DNA of 64,000 bases from Jeotgalicoccus nanhaiensis. GTDB lineage: Bacteria; Bacillota; Bacilli; Staphylococcales; Salinicoccaceae. The DNA is taken from assembly GCA_004570955.1 (NCBI GenBank), contig SPPL01000002.1, forward strand, positions 62,001 to 126,000. The letters run 5' to 3'. Positions 1 through 8,378 of this stretch are shown here, piece by piece. The notes below the pieces were generated by a model. That model saw only the letters and a list, made by a program, of their open reading frames with translations. It was not told where the DNA came from and did not search any database. The position numbers and the translations under genes were made by a program. Every line of letters starts with the position of its first letter. Positions within the stretch are counted from its first letter, which is position 1.

Positions 1-50
1 AAGGCTGGGGACTCATTTTCGGCAGTGAGCTAATATAAAATTCAAGACAA

Positions 51-95
51 AAAAGCAGCGAAGATATCTATTAAATAGATGACTTCGCTGCTTTT
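51..95 (-). terminator. Rho-independent terminator of the MFS gene
   Basis: A perfect 13-bp inverted repeat (AAAAGCAGCGAAG with its complement at 83-95) lies just past the stop codon of the leftward MFS gene. Read on the minus strand, the right arm ends in a run of T. Nothing can be assigned to bases 1-50. Confidence 0.8.
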
Positions 96-105
96 ATAAA
101 TATTT

Positions 106-1359
106 TTAAGCGTGTGATTCTTTTCCGCTTCTAAGGTAGATTACAAAGAAGAAGAATACTGCTGCGGCAATCAGTAAGATTGAACCGATATAGAAAGCAA
201 GTACTTGTGAACCGGTTACGTCACCGATATAACCTGTCAGCCAAGGTGCCACGACTGATGATGCCATACCGAAGAAGTTGAACAAGCCAAGAGCTTTGGC
301 TGTTTTTTGTTCCGGAACAGAATCTGAGACGTACGTGATTAACACAGGGTCGATTGCAAGTTTACCCATTAGTCCGTAAAGGATCAGTGCGATGTAAAGA
401 ATCCATGGTGAAGGTGAGTAAACTGTAAGTCCGATCATAACTGCTGCAACGAGAAGGAGCATAAGAATATATTTCAAACGGTCCTGCTGTCTTCTGTCGA
501 TCAGACGTGCGAAAATCAGTGCACCCGGAATACCTGCAACAGCAACTAAAGCTGATACATAACCTACATCCGATTGTGCGAATCCTTTTTCAGCTACGAG
601 GAATGATGGTAACCAGGTTACAATCATGTAGTAACCGTAACATACTGCGAAATACGTGAAGTATATTGTAATGTGTTTGCCTGAGAATAATGAAACATCA
701 TCCGCTGAATCTGTAACGATATCCGCTGAAGTGGCATCAGCGTTTTCTTTGTTTTCAACTTCAGGTGATTTTTTATCGCTCTTGATATTTATATAGAATA
801 CGAATGTCACACCTAAGATGATTAATGCTGTACCGTAAAGCATCCAGTTCCACTCAACGTTTAAACCGCCGACGAGGACTGAAGAACCTATAAGACCAAT
901 AACCATACCGACTGCAGAACCACTGTTAATGATTGCGTTGGCAAAAGTTTTCTTGTCTTTTGGCACGTGTTTAGCTGATAAACTGTATGCTGATCCGTAG
1001 TAACTACCTGTAGCAATACCCGAGATTAAAGACCCGATGTATACTTGTGGCAGTGAACCTGCTGTACCGAGTACAACAGCACCGATCGCAAAACCGATAA
1101 ATGCTGGAATTAAGACTGCTTTCTGACCAAATTTATCAACCAGTACGCCCGCGGGAATTTGCATTCCTGTATAAGCAAAGAAATATACAGAAGCAATTAG
1201 ACCGATTTCTGCGTTAGATACATCGCCTAAAGAGCTCTGAATCTGAGGGTAAATCGGCGTTAAAATCGTTCTGTAAATCCAGATTGCGACCCAACCAAGT
1301 ACTAAAGCAACTATTATTTTTTTATAGTACTGGGAGCCGTTCTTTTCTAATTCATTCAT
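106..1359 (-). CDS. MFS transporter, candidate ureide/purine-related permease
   Basis: A 417-residue protein with about twelve hydrophobic segments and a charged central loop near residues 190-225, the layout of a major facilitator superfamily carrier. The loop between segments 2 and 3 reads GVLVDKFGQK (about residues 71-80), a good match to the MFS signature. The ATG at 1357-1359 follows a strong AGGAGG site. It lies downstream of pucR on the same strand and beside the allantoin genes, so uptake of allantoin or a related ureide or organic acid is a reasonable inference. The substrate cannot be read from the sequence. The family assignment is secure. Confidence 0.8.
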   Translation of the reverse strand: MNELEKNGSQYYKKIIVALVLGWVAIWIYRTILTPIYPQIQSSLGDVSNAEIGLIASVYFFAYTGMQIPAGVLVDKFGQKAVLIPAFIGFAIGAVVLGTAGSLPQVYIGSLISGIATGSYYGSAYSLSAKHVPKDKKTFANAIINSGSAVGMVIGLIGSSVLVGGLNVEWNWMLYGTALIILGVTFVFYINIKSDKKSPEVENKENADATSADIVTDSADDVSLFSGKHITIYFTYFAVCYGYYMIVTWLPSFLVAEKGFAQSDVGYVSALVAVAGIPGALIFARLIDRRQQDRLKYILMLLLVAAVMIGLTVYSPSPWILYIALILYGLMGKLAIDPVLITYVSDSVPEQKTAKALGLFNFFGMASSVVAPWLTGYIGDVTGSQVLAFYIGSILLIAAAVFFFFVIYLRSGKESHA

Positions 1360-1392
1360 TAAGTACGCCTCCTATAATTTTTAACTACCCAT

Positions 1393-1443
1393 ATTATACG
1401 CTTTAAAACACAAACACTCATTGTTCACATTGAACAATGAGTG
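1393..1443 (-). promoter_or_regulatory. Perfect 12-bp dyad plus -10 box between pucR and the MFS gene
   Basis: CACTCATTGTTC (1415-1426) and its exact complement (1432-1443) flank a 5-nt loop. On the minus strand the hairpin is followed by TTTGTGTTTT, so it may end pucR transcription. A TATAAT box lies at 1393-1398 on the same strand, and its -35 position falls inside the dyad. The element could therefore also be an operator for the MFS gene. Both readings are inferences. Confidence 0.6.
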
Positions 1444-1473
1444 CTGCTGTAATTATTGATTCCCTACAATTAA

Positions 1474-3084
1474 TTAATTATTCTGGATGTGCTTAGAAAT
1501 GAATAAGGCAAGGCGGATATTGAGAGAATGCACAGGATCAGTTACATTTACCCTGAGCATTTCTTCGCACTTATTAATGCGGTATTTGACAGTATTTCTA
1601 TGCACGAAAATTTCATTGGATGTTTTCGTAATATCACACTGATTATCCATATAAATCTGCAGGGTTTTCTTTAATTCTTTATCTTTTGTATTCGACGGAA
1701 AAGCAAGTTCGCCGAGAGTGCTGAGCACAAACGGGCGGACTTTATCCTGCGGCAGGAGCTGCAGCAGTTCTTCAAAATTCCGCGGACGATAAATTTCGAG
1801 AAACTCGCGCTTTCCTTCATCTTTGCAGAGATCAAAAGTTTCCAGCGCTTCGACGAAAGAAGAGTGAATTTGAGTGAAATCCGATACTTCATTGCCTATG
1901 CCGAAAGACAGTGACTCTTTAAAGAACTTCTTGTATTCCTGCTGCAGATGGCGGCAGTAGGCTTCGTAATATTCATGCTTGTCCTGCAGCAGAATAGCGA
2001 ATTTATTTGAATCGCCAAAACCGAAAATACTGATGTTCGGGTCGAGGGTAACGAGAACGCTTTGCAGCCATTCGAAGGTCAGCTGGTAGCGTTCATTGAC
2101 ATACTCCGAATTCTCAATATCGCTGCCCGGATCAATTCCGCAAATAATCACTTTATAGTACGAAGAATCTTTCAAATGATAACGTTCGAAAAACTCCGGG
2201 TTGCTCTCGAGACTGATAGGCGAGCCTTCAGTTGTATTAATCAGCGAGCTGAAAAGCAGATTGACATCTTCCTGCTCCGTCGCGCGTATTCTAGAGTCTT
2301 TATAAATCGCGAACGACAGCGAGTTAATCGCCTGTTCTATGGCGAGATGGCTGAAAGGATAACTAATAGTTTCGAGATTCGATACGATTAAATAATAAGG
2401 GAAATAGCTGAAAGCCGGAACTTCGAATACTGCAATCCTGCTGTTGAAATCGACATTTACGCTGTCTTTATCAGGCAGATACACGTTGTTGAAATACCTC
2501 AGGTTTTCCTTCAGCAGCTTCTGATCATTTTTAAAATCGTTGCTCGTTACCTCCACTTTATAAAACGGATTAATCAGCACAAGGGGCAGACGTAAAAACT
2601 GGCTCAGCTGATTCAGCATGCGTTCGACGCTGAATTCTTTAATCAGCATGGAATTCATTCGCTGCTGCACTTCCAGCGCGTAATATAATTTTTCCGTTTC
2701 ATCTTTTGAAATATAAGTGGAAATGCTGTGAGTCGCCTGACCGAGCTTCCAGTTTTCAGGAATTTCTATCAGCGGGAAGCCGAGCTTGTCGGCGTGTTCA
2801 ATCACTTCTTTGTCAATCGTGTGAATGAAACGCGATAATTTAATGCCGAGTGCCGCAACAGGTACACTGTCAAGCTCACTGATAAAGTTAATGAGCGACC
2901 GCTGGTTGTCCTTAAAATTCATGGCCGTCGTTAAAAGGAGAGTATCTTGGGATGTATAATCTTTCACATCCGGTGTTTCCGTAATATCGACACTGGTCAC
3001 TTCGCGGGACAGGTCCGCACTTTTATTTATTAATTTGAAATTGCTGAAACGTTCCAAGGATAAAATCTCTTTAATAGATACCAA
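1474..3084 (-). CDS. pucR: PucR-family transcriptional regulator of purine/ureide catabolism
   Basis: A 536-residue regulator. The N-terminal part (about 1-125) matches the PucR purine-catabolism domain. The C-terminus (about 475-532) carries the PucR-type helix-turn-helix, with FVHRNTVKYRINK in the recognition region. The middle is a GGDEF-like or sensory stretch without clear catalytic motifs. The start is a TTG preceded at seven bases by AGGTGA; a nearby ATG is out of frame. It is divergent from allB across 240 bp and co-directional with the MFS transporter, so it is the likely activator or repressor of the allantoin genes. In Bacillus, PucR controls allantoin and purine degradation genes. 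Confidence 0.88.
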   Translation of the reverse strand: MVSIKEILSLERFSNFKLINKSADLSREVTSVDITETPDVKDYTSQDTLLLTTAMNFKDNQRSLINFISELDSVPVAALGIKLSRFIHTIDKEVIEHADKLGFPLIEIPENWKLGQATHSISTYISKDETEKLYYALEVQQRMNSMLIKEFSVERMLNQLSQFLRLPLVLINPFYKVEVTSNDFKNDQKLLKENLRYFNNVYLPDKDSVNVDFNSRIAVFEVPAFSYFPYYLIVSNLETISYPFSHLAIEQAINSLSFAIYKDSRIRATEQEDVNLLFSSLINTTEGSPISLESNPEFFERYHLKDSSYYKVIICGIDPGSDIENSEYVNERYQLTFEWLQSVLVTLDPNISIFGFGDSNKFAILLQDKHEYYEAYCRHLQQEYKKFFKESLSFGIGNEVSDFTQIHSSFVEALETFDLCKDEGKREFLEIYRPRNFEELLQLLPQDKVRPFVLSTLGELAFPSNTKDKELKKTLQIYMDNQCDITKTSNEIFVHRNTVKYRINKCEEMLRVNVTDPVHSLNIRLALFISKHIQNN

Positions 3085-3114
3085 TTAGTCATCACCTAAA
3101 ATGCCGAATATAAG

Positions 3115-3137
3115 AATTTGTACAAAATGCACAAATT
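3115..3137. promoter_or_regulatory. Candidate PucR operator in the pucR-allB divergent region
   Basis: AATTTGT (3115-3121) and ACAAATT (3131-3137) form a 7-bp inverted repeat with a 9-nt spacer inside the 240-bp divergent intergenic region. Its position close to the pucR start suits autoregulation and control of allB. Binding by PucR is inference only. Confidence 0.4.
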
Positions 3138-3324
3138 TAATATTCAGACGTAATATTTTAACTATATTTATTTCTTCACATAATAGTACACTAATAATAA
3201 TTAAAACGTAAATATAATTAACCGGCTGTGCGTTTTACAGGCTGCACTAAGGGTAAAGTATACGGACAGCTGAGTAATACTTTTGCGTTTTACGTTTTTA
3301 CAGAAATGGTCAGGAGGAATATAA

Positions 3325-4692
3325 ATGGCTTTTGATTTAGTTATAAAAAACGGACTGGTTATTTTACCGGGTGGAGAAAAGAATGTGGATATCGGTGTGA
3401 AAGACGGCAAGATTGCTGCTATCGGTACAGATATTGATGCAGGCGAAGCCCGCGTTACAGATGCAGAAGGTTTAATTGTATCACCGGGTATGATCGATGC
3501 TCACGTACATATCAGTGAACCGGGCGGCAGTATCCGCGATCACTGGGAAGGGTACGATACAGGTACACGCGCATCAGCAAAAGGCGGAGTGACGTCATTT
3601 ATCGAAATGCCTTTAAACCAAATTCCGGCAACAGTTGACGAAGAGTCGATTAACAAGAAATTTGCAGCCGGTGAAGATAAATTATCTGTGGATGTTTACA
3701 GCTACGGCGGCTTAGTGCCGTTTAATCTTGAAGGCGGCATTCAGGAACTTGATGAAAACGGCGTTGTTGCTTATAAAGCATTCGTTGCAACAGCAGGCGA
3801 CCGCGCAATTGAAGGCGATTTTATGAACGTCGATGATTACTCTTTATATGAAGGAATGCGTCAAATTGCAAAAACAGGTAAAATTCTGTCGATTCACGCT
3901 GAGAACGGACCAATCACAGATAAACTCGGCCAGCTTGCCCAGGAGCGCGGTGAAAAATCTCTAGCAGCTTATGTGGACTCACGCCCTGTATTTACTGAAA
4001 TTGAACCGATTCAAAAAATCATTTTATTCGCGCGTGAAACAGGATGCCGTGTGCATATCGTGCACGTAGCATGTGCTGAAGGTGTTGATTTAATCAATGA
4101 AGCGGCAAACGACGGTGTGGATATTACATGCGAAACATGTACTCACTACTTATACTTCTATAAAGAAGAACTCGATGATATCGGACCGGTAGTGAAATGC
4201 TCGCCGCCCATCCGTGAAAAATCACGTCTTGAAGGAATGTGGGAACGCGTATTTGACGGCAAAGTGATGTTCGTTACAAGTGACCACTCACCATGTACAC
4301 CAGATCTTAAAGACACTGACGATGCATTTAAAGCGTGGGGCGGAATCTCAGGAATCCAGAACAACGTGGATATGCTGTTTGATGAAGCAGTCCAAAAACG
4401 CGGCATGTCACTCGTTCAGTTCTCTGACATTATTGCAACGAACGTTGCTGCACGCTTTGAACTTGAAGGAAAAGGCCGTATCGAAGTGGGATACGATGCT
4501 GACTTCGTGCTGATAAAAGGCGATTCACCATACACAGTAGAAAAAGAAGAATTAGAATACCGCAATAAAATCAGTCCTTACATCGGACGCGAAATCGGCG
4601 CTCAGGTTGCCGGTACAATTTTACGCGGTGAAGAAATCTATTCACTTGAGAATGGCGTAAGCAACGTTAAAATCGGTAAATTTTATAAATAA
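3325..4692 (+). CDS. allB: Allantoinase
   Basis: A 455-residue cyclic amidohydrolase that opens allantoin to allantoate, the first step of the pathway encoded here. Metal-ligand motifs are visible: DAHVH (H60, H62), the candidate carboxylated lysine in VAYKAF (K151), H191, the HIVH motif (H244, H247) and the aspartate in TSDHSPC (D320). Length is normal for the family. The ATG sits seven bases after AGGAGG at 3312-3317. It is transcribed alone, closed by a strong terminator, and separated from the rest of the allantoin operon by a repeat array and a convergent hydrolase gene. Confidence 0.95.
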   Translation: MAFDLVIKNGLVILPGGEKNVDIGVKDGKIAAIGTDIDAGEARVTDAEGLIVSPGMIDAHVHISEPGGSIRDHWEGYDTGTRASAKGGVTSFIEMPLNQIPATVDEESINKKFAAGEDKLSVDVYSYGGLVPFNLEGGIQELDENGVVAYKAFVATAGDRAIEGDFMNVDDYSLYEGMRQIAKTGKILSIHAENGPITDKLGQLAQERGEKSLAAYVDSRPVFTEIEPIQKIILFARETGCRVHIVHVACAEGVDLINEAANDGVDITCETCTHYLYFYKEELDDIGPVVKCSPPIREKSRLEGMWERVFDGKVMFVTSDHSPCTPDLKDTDDAFKAWGGISGIQNNVDMLFDEAVQKRGMSLVQFSDIIATNVAARFELEGKGRIEVGYDADFVLIKGDSPYTVEKEELEYRNKISPYIGREIGAQVAGTILRGEEIYSLENGVSNVKIGKFYK

Positions 4693-4699
4693 ATTAAAG

Positions 4700-4738
4700 G
4701 AAGCACCGCGCAATTTTTGATTGCGGGGTGCTTTTTTG
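4700..4738 (+). terminator. Terminator of allB
   Basis: AAGCACCGCGCAA pairs with TTGCGGGGTGCTT around a short loop, followed by six T. It lies eight bases past the allB stop codon. Confidence 0.88.
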
Positions 4739-4767
4739 GTGGGGTGAGGGAGTTTGGTGGGGGGGGT

Positions 4768-5091
4768 GGATGCCTGTGTAAGTTTGACGTGGTAAGTTAA
4801 AGCGCGTTGGATGCCCATGTGGAATTGACGTGGTAAGTTAAAGCGCGTTGGATTCCCATGTGGAATTGACGTGGTAAGTTAAAGGGGTTTGGATTCCCAT
4901 GTGAGTTTGACAAGGTAAGTTAAAGGGGTTTGGATTCCCATGTGAGTTTGACAAGGTAATTTAAAGCGGTTTGGATCTCCATGTGAGTTTGACATGGTAA
5001 CTTAACGTGCTTTGGATGCCCATGTGGAATTAACATGGTAATTTAAAGCGGTTTGGATCTCCATGTGAGTTTGACATGGTAAACCAATGCG
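4768..5091 (+). repeat. 41-bp tandem array A (8 units)
   Basis: Eight units begin at 4768 and recur every 41 bp exactly (4768, 4809, ... 5055). Most contain CCCATGT, a 7-nt centre such as gagtttg or ggaattg, then ACATGG or a close variant, so each unit can form a small hairpin. The linker (around gtaagttaaag) is also conserved, so there are no unique spacers. The array lies between the convergent allB and hydrolase genes and holds no gene. Confidence 0.85.
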
Positions 5092-5110
5092 AAAAGAAAG
5101 ACAACTTGCT

Positions 5111-5233
5111 GCGTGTACTTTGTGAAATCAACAACGTTCATAGAGCAACCTGCAAGTACTTTGTTAAATCGACAACGTCCTTAGAACAATCTGCAAGTAC
5201 TTTGTCAAATCAACAACGTCCATAGAACACCAA
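5111..5233 (-). repeat. 41-bp tandem array A2 (3 units)
   Basis: Three units start at 5111, 5152 and 5193. On the minus strand the core reads ACGTTGT, a 7-nt centre, then ACAAAGT. The sequence differs from adjoining array A but matches array H at 62457 in opposite orientation. It shares the intergenic region with array A. Confidence 0.8.
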
Positions 5234-5255
5234 CACCAACCACCCATCGCCCAAA

Positions 5256-5289
5256 AGAAAAACACCGGCACTCAATCTGCCGGTGTTTC
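5256..5289 (-). terminator. Terminator of the alpha/beta hydrolase gene
   Basis: On the minus strand AAACACCGGCA pairs with TGCCGGTGTTT and is followed by a T-rich run, immediately after the stop codon of the leftward hydrolase gene. Confidence 0.82.
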
Positions 5290-5292
5290 ACT

Positions 5293-6111
5293 CTAAATCT
5301 GCTCAGCCATAAACTGAACTGCGCGTTCGTATATTTTAATATTGTCATCAGATACTTCCTGGTCGAAATTGTGTGTTACCGTATCGACTTCGACAAATTC
5401 ACTGATCGCCGCAGTTTTCGCAAGTTTTCTGCTGAAAAACACCGGAACATCCGGATCGCCTTTTGCGTGTGCGATAAAGACCGGAGGCAGTGCTGCGAGA
5501 TCATCATTGGTCAGACGGTATTTATCGGATTCGGTATCGATGCCGAGCGTTTCGGCCCAGTTTCCCAAATGCCGGTAGTATAAATAAAGCAGGTATCTCG
5601 GATCAGGGGGTTCGTTCACAGTCGCATAATCCCGTATATTATTCGCTGCCAGTTCTTCTGTGAGCATATTTGATAAATGTTTTTGGTCGTGCGGGAGGTA
5701 ATTAAAGTCGCTGTGGGTAAAGTTAAAATAGCCGTAAAAGTCTATCACACCGGCGATGTCGAAGTCCCGCGCCGTGATTAAACTTAAGTAACCGCCTGCC
5801 GATCTTCCCATAATATATACATTACCGTGTTTCAAAGATGCCGCGAAGTGATATATGTGATGTAAGTCGGTAAAGATATCGTCGATATCAGATTCCGGCG
5901 CTAATCTGTAATCGGCAGTCAGCACATGGAATTTTTGTCTGAGTACTGCTGTATATTCTGAAGGGAGGTCCGTTCTTTCTCCGAATACAAGTCCGCCGCC
6001 GTGTAAATAAATCAAAGTGCCGAGCACGTCCGATTCATTCTGTGCGGTGCTTTCATACAGATTGCCAGAAAGAGTGTAAGTGTCAGTTTCTTTTATAGTT
6101 ACTGCTGTCAT
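5293..6111 (-). CDS. Alpha/beta hydrolase, esterase/lipase-like
   Basis: A 272-residue cytosolic alpha/beta-hydrolase fold protein with no signal peptide. The oxyanion-hole motif HGGG (37-40) and the nucleophile elbow GRSAG (S104) are clear. The likely acid is in the GDPDVP stretch (D219 or D221) and the likely base is H247 in THNFD. This pattern fits the hormone-sensitive-lipase-like or acetyl-esterase group. GGAGG precedes the ATG at 6109-6111. It is convergent with allB and divergent from allC. Its position inside the allantoin locus suggests a link, but none of the known pathway steps needs it. The substrate is unknown. Confidence 0.85.
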   Translation of the reverse strand: MTAVTIKETDTYTLSGNLYESTAQNESDVLGTLIYLHGGGLVFGERTDLPSEYTAVLRQKFHVLTADYRLAPESDIDDIFTDLHHIYHFAASLKHGNVYIMGRSAGGYLSLITARDFDIAGVIDFYGYFNFTHSDFNYLPHDQKHLSNMLTEELAANNIRDYATVNEPPDPRYLLYLYYRHLGNWAETLGIDTESDKYRLTNDDLAALPPVFIAHAKGDPDVPVFFSRKLAKTAAISEFVEVDTVTHNFDQEVSDDNIKIYERAVQFMAEQI

Positions 6112-6282
6112 AGGTTTAAGCCTCCTTTATTTACTTGTACTATTATACAGGCTAATGAATTTTTGTGTATTTGTCTAAAGTGAATAATTTGAAAAATAAT
6201 GATTGTTGGAACTGTCAATGCCCGAGGAGGCAATTAAATCTATAATTATAAGTGAAATAATATGAGTGGAGTGGATAAAATA

Positions 6283-7506
6283 ATGGATATTCGTGAAACC
6301 TTTCTAAAACTGGACAAACAGTTTACAAGTTACGGCGGCTTAGATCCGCGCGGAATTACACGTTTACTATATTCTGAAGAATGGCGTCAGGCAGTCGGTG
6401 CACTGCAGGATATCTTCAAAGAGAATGGTCTGGAAGTTTCCAGCGATGCAATCGGTAACGTTTCAGGCCGTTTAATCGGAAGTGAATTCCCGGATGAGAC
6501 AATCATGAGCGGTTCGCACATTGATACAGTCGTTGAAGGGGGCCACCTTGACGGTCAATTCGGTATTTTAAGTGCTTTGATTGCTACACTTTACCTGAAA
6601 GAAAAATACGGTCAGCCGAAACGCACGCTCGAAGTGCTGTCGATTGCTGAAGAAGAAGGATCACGCTTCCCTTATACTTTCTGGGGTGTTAAAAACTTCT
6701 TCAACCTGCAGAATAATGACGATGTTAAAGACATTACAGATGACGAAGGTATTAAATTCGTCGATGCAATGAGAGACTCAGGATTTGATTTTAGAACAGA
6801 CGATAAAGTCCGCGATGATATTAAAGCTTTCATTGAAGTTCACATCGAGCAGGGCCAGATCTTAGAAAAAGAAGAAAAACAAATTGGTGTAGTTACTGGT
6901 ATCGTCGGTCAAAAACGCTACACAATTAACTTAAAAGGTGAAGCAAACCACGCAGGTACAACTCCGATGGGCTACCGTAAAGATGCGGTTGTAGCATTCA
7001 CTGAAATCGCACAGACTTTAGTTCAAAAAGCACGCGAAATCGGCGACCCGCTCGTTGTTACTTTCGGCAGTGTTAAACCGGTTCCTGGTGTCGTAAACGT
7101 TGTTCCTGGTGAAGTTGAATTCTCCGTGGATACTCGTCATATCGATGAAGAAGAACTGAATGCATTTGCGAAAACTGTAGAATCGACAATTAATGAAGTT
7201 GCTGATAAATACGGTATGACTGCAGATATCAACCTGTGGATGGAACAGTCTCCAGGACTGATGGATGAGTCAATCGTCAAAATGATTGAAGAATCAGCTG
7301 AAAAAGTAGTTGGAGATTCTTACAAAGTAATGCCTTCAGGTGCCGGTCATGATGCACAGATCTTCGCAGGCTATATGCCGACAGGAATGCTTTTCGTTCC
7401 TTCAATCGGAGGCATCTCGCATAATGTGGAAGAAGAAACTGATATTGACGACCTCGTTAATGGTATTGAAGTACTGGCAGAAACTCTTTACAAATTAGCG
7501 TATTAA
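6283..7506 (+). CDS. allC: Allantoate amidohydrolase
   Basis: An M20-family metal amidohydrolase that converts allantoate to (S)-ureidoglycine, CO2 and ammonia. Metal-site motifs run SGSHIDTV, DGQFG, EEEGSRF, VHIEQG and, near the end, GAGHDAQ. The ANHAGTTPM motif marks the dimerisation domain, as in allantoate amidohydrolases and carbamoylases. An upstream in-frame ATG at 6262 lacks a ribosome site. The ATG at 6283 has GGAG eleven bases before it and starts MDIRETF, so I prefer it (407 residues). It is the first gene of a tightly packed operon that runs to carbamate kinase. A hydantoinase-linked carbamoylase is the main alternative, made unlikely by the neighbours. Confidence 0.92.
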   Translation: MDIRETFLKLDKQFTSYGGLDPRGITRLLYSEEWRQAVGALQDIFKENGLEVSSDAIGNVSGRLIGSEFPDETIMSGSHIDTVVEGGHLDGQFGILSALIATLYLKEKYGQPKRTLEVLSIAEEEGSRFPYTFWGVKNFFNLQNNDDVKDITDDEGIKFVDAMRDSGFDFRTDDKVRDDIKAFIEVHIEQGQILEKEEKQIGVVTGIVGQKRYTINLKGEANHAGTTPMGYRKDAVVAFTEIAQTLVQKAREIGDPLVVTFGSVKPVPGVVNVVPGEVEFSVDTRHIDEEELNAFAKTVESTINEVADKYGMTADINLWMEQSPGLMDESIVKMIEESAEKVVGDSYKVMPSGAGHDAQIFAGYMPTGMLFVPSIGGISHNVEEETDIDDLVNGIEVLAETLYKLAY

Positions 7507-7562
7507 TCAGCGGTTAAAGATTTTTATAAAATATTCGGATACTAAGAAAGGGAGATATAATA

Positions 7563-8354
7563 ATGGGTTACTTAAACCATCAGCAGGGATACAGAGAAGG
7601 ATTACTTGAAACACGTTCAATCGTTAAAAAGGATGAGTTCGCGGTACTTACTCCGGACGGACTTGTAAATAACGTCGTACCTGGATTTGACGACTGCGAC
7701 ATGTCAATCCTCGGTTCACCGCGCATGGGCGCACGCTTTGTCGACTATTTAGTTACTGTTAAAAACCAGGGCGGAAACACTCAAGGTTTCGGCGGAGACG
7801 GAGTACAAACTTTCATGTATGTAGTATACGGAAACGTTACTGCAACAGTTGACGGTGAAACTTACGAATTATCAGAAGGCGGATATGTTTACGTTCCACC
7901 TCACCTTGAACTGACTTTTGTTAACAATAATAACGGTGAAGACAGCCGTCTTTTCCTTTACAAAAAACGTTACCAGGAAGCTAAAGGTGTCGGCAAACCT
8001 GAAATCGTTACAGGCAATGTAAATGACATTCAGGCTAAAGCTTACGAAGGAATGGACGAAGTGCTTGTACAGGACCTTCTTCCTGCAGATATTGCTTACG
8101 ACATGAACTTCCACATCCTGTCATTTAAACCGGGTGCTTCACACGGTTATATCGAAACTCACGTACAGGAACACGGCGCTTATGTGTTAAGCGGACGCGG
8201 AATGTACAATCTTGATAACAACTGGATGCCTGTTGATAAAGGCGACTACATCTTTATGGGTGCTTATGCGCTGCAGGCAACTTATGCAGTTGGTCTCGAT
8301 GAGTCATTCTCATATATTTACTCTAAAGATGCCAACAGAGACGTTGAAATTTAA
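7563..8354 (+). CDS. allE: (S)-ureidoglycine aminohydrolase (bicupin)
   Basis: A 263-residue double-cupin enzyme that releases ammonia from (S)-ureidoglycine to give (S)-ureidoglycolate. The first cupin covers about residues 60-130 and the second about 175-255. The second contains the metal-binding EThVQEHGAYVLSG type motif expected of AllE. Length is typical. The AAAGGGAGA site precedes the ATG. It sits between allC and allD, exactly where the pathway needs it. Confidence 0.93.
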   Translation: MGYLNHQQGYREGLLETRSIVKKDEFAVLTPDGLVNNVVPGFDDCDMSILGSPRMGARFVDYLVTVKNQGGNTQGFGGDGVQTFMYVVYGNVTATVDGETYELSEGGYVYVPPHLELTFVNNNNGEDSRLFLYKKRYQEAKGVGKPEIVTGNVNDIQAKAYEGMDEVLVQDLLPADIAYDMNFHILSFKPGASHGYIETHVQEHGAYVLSGRGMYNLDNNWMPVDKGDYIFMGAYALQATYAVGLDESFSYIYSKDANRDVEI

Positions 8355-8378
8355 TTAAACTATTCAGGAGGCAACGAT

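Noticed and set aside
1-50. Dispersed GGCTGGG-type intergenic motif at the left edge
   Set aside because: AAGGCTGGGGACTC resembles a motif I recall from staphylococcal intergenic regions, but one copy cut by the window edge is not enough to call a feature.
4768-5233. CRISPR array
   Set aside because: The 41-bp units repeat over their whole length, including the linker, so there are no unique spacers, and no cas genes occur in the window. The same holds for the other arrays.
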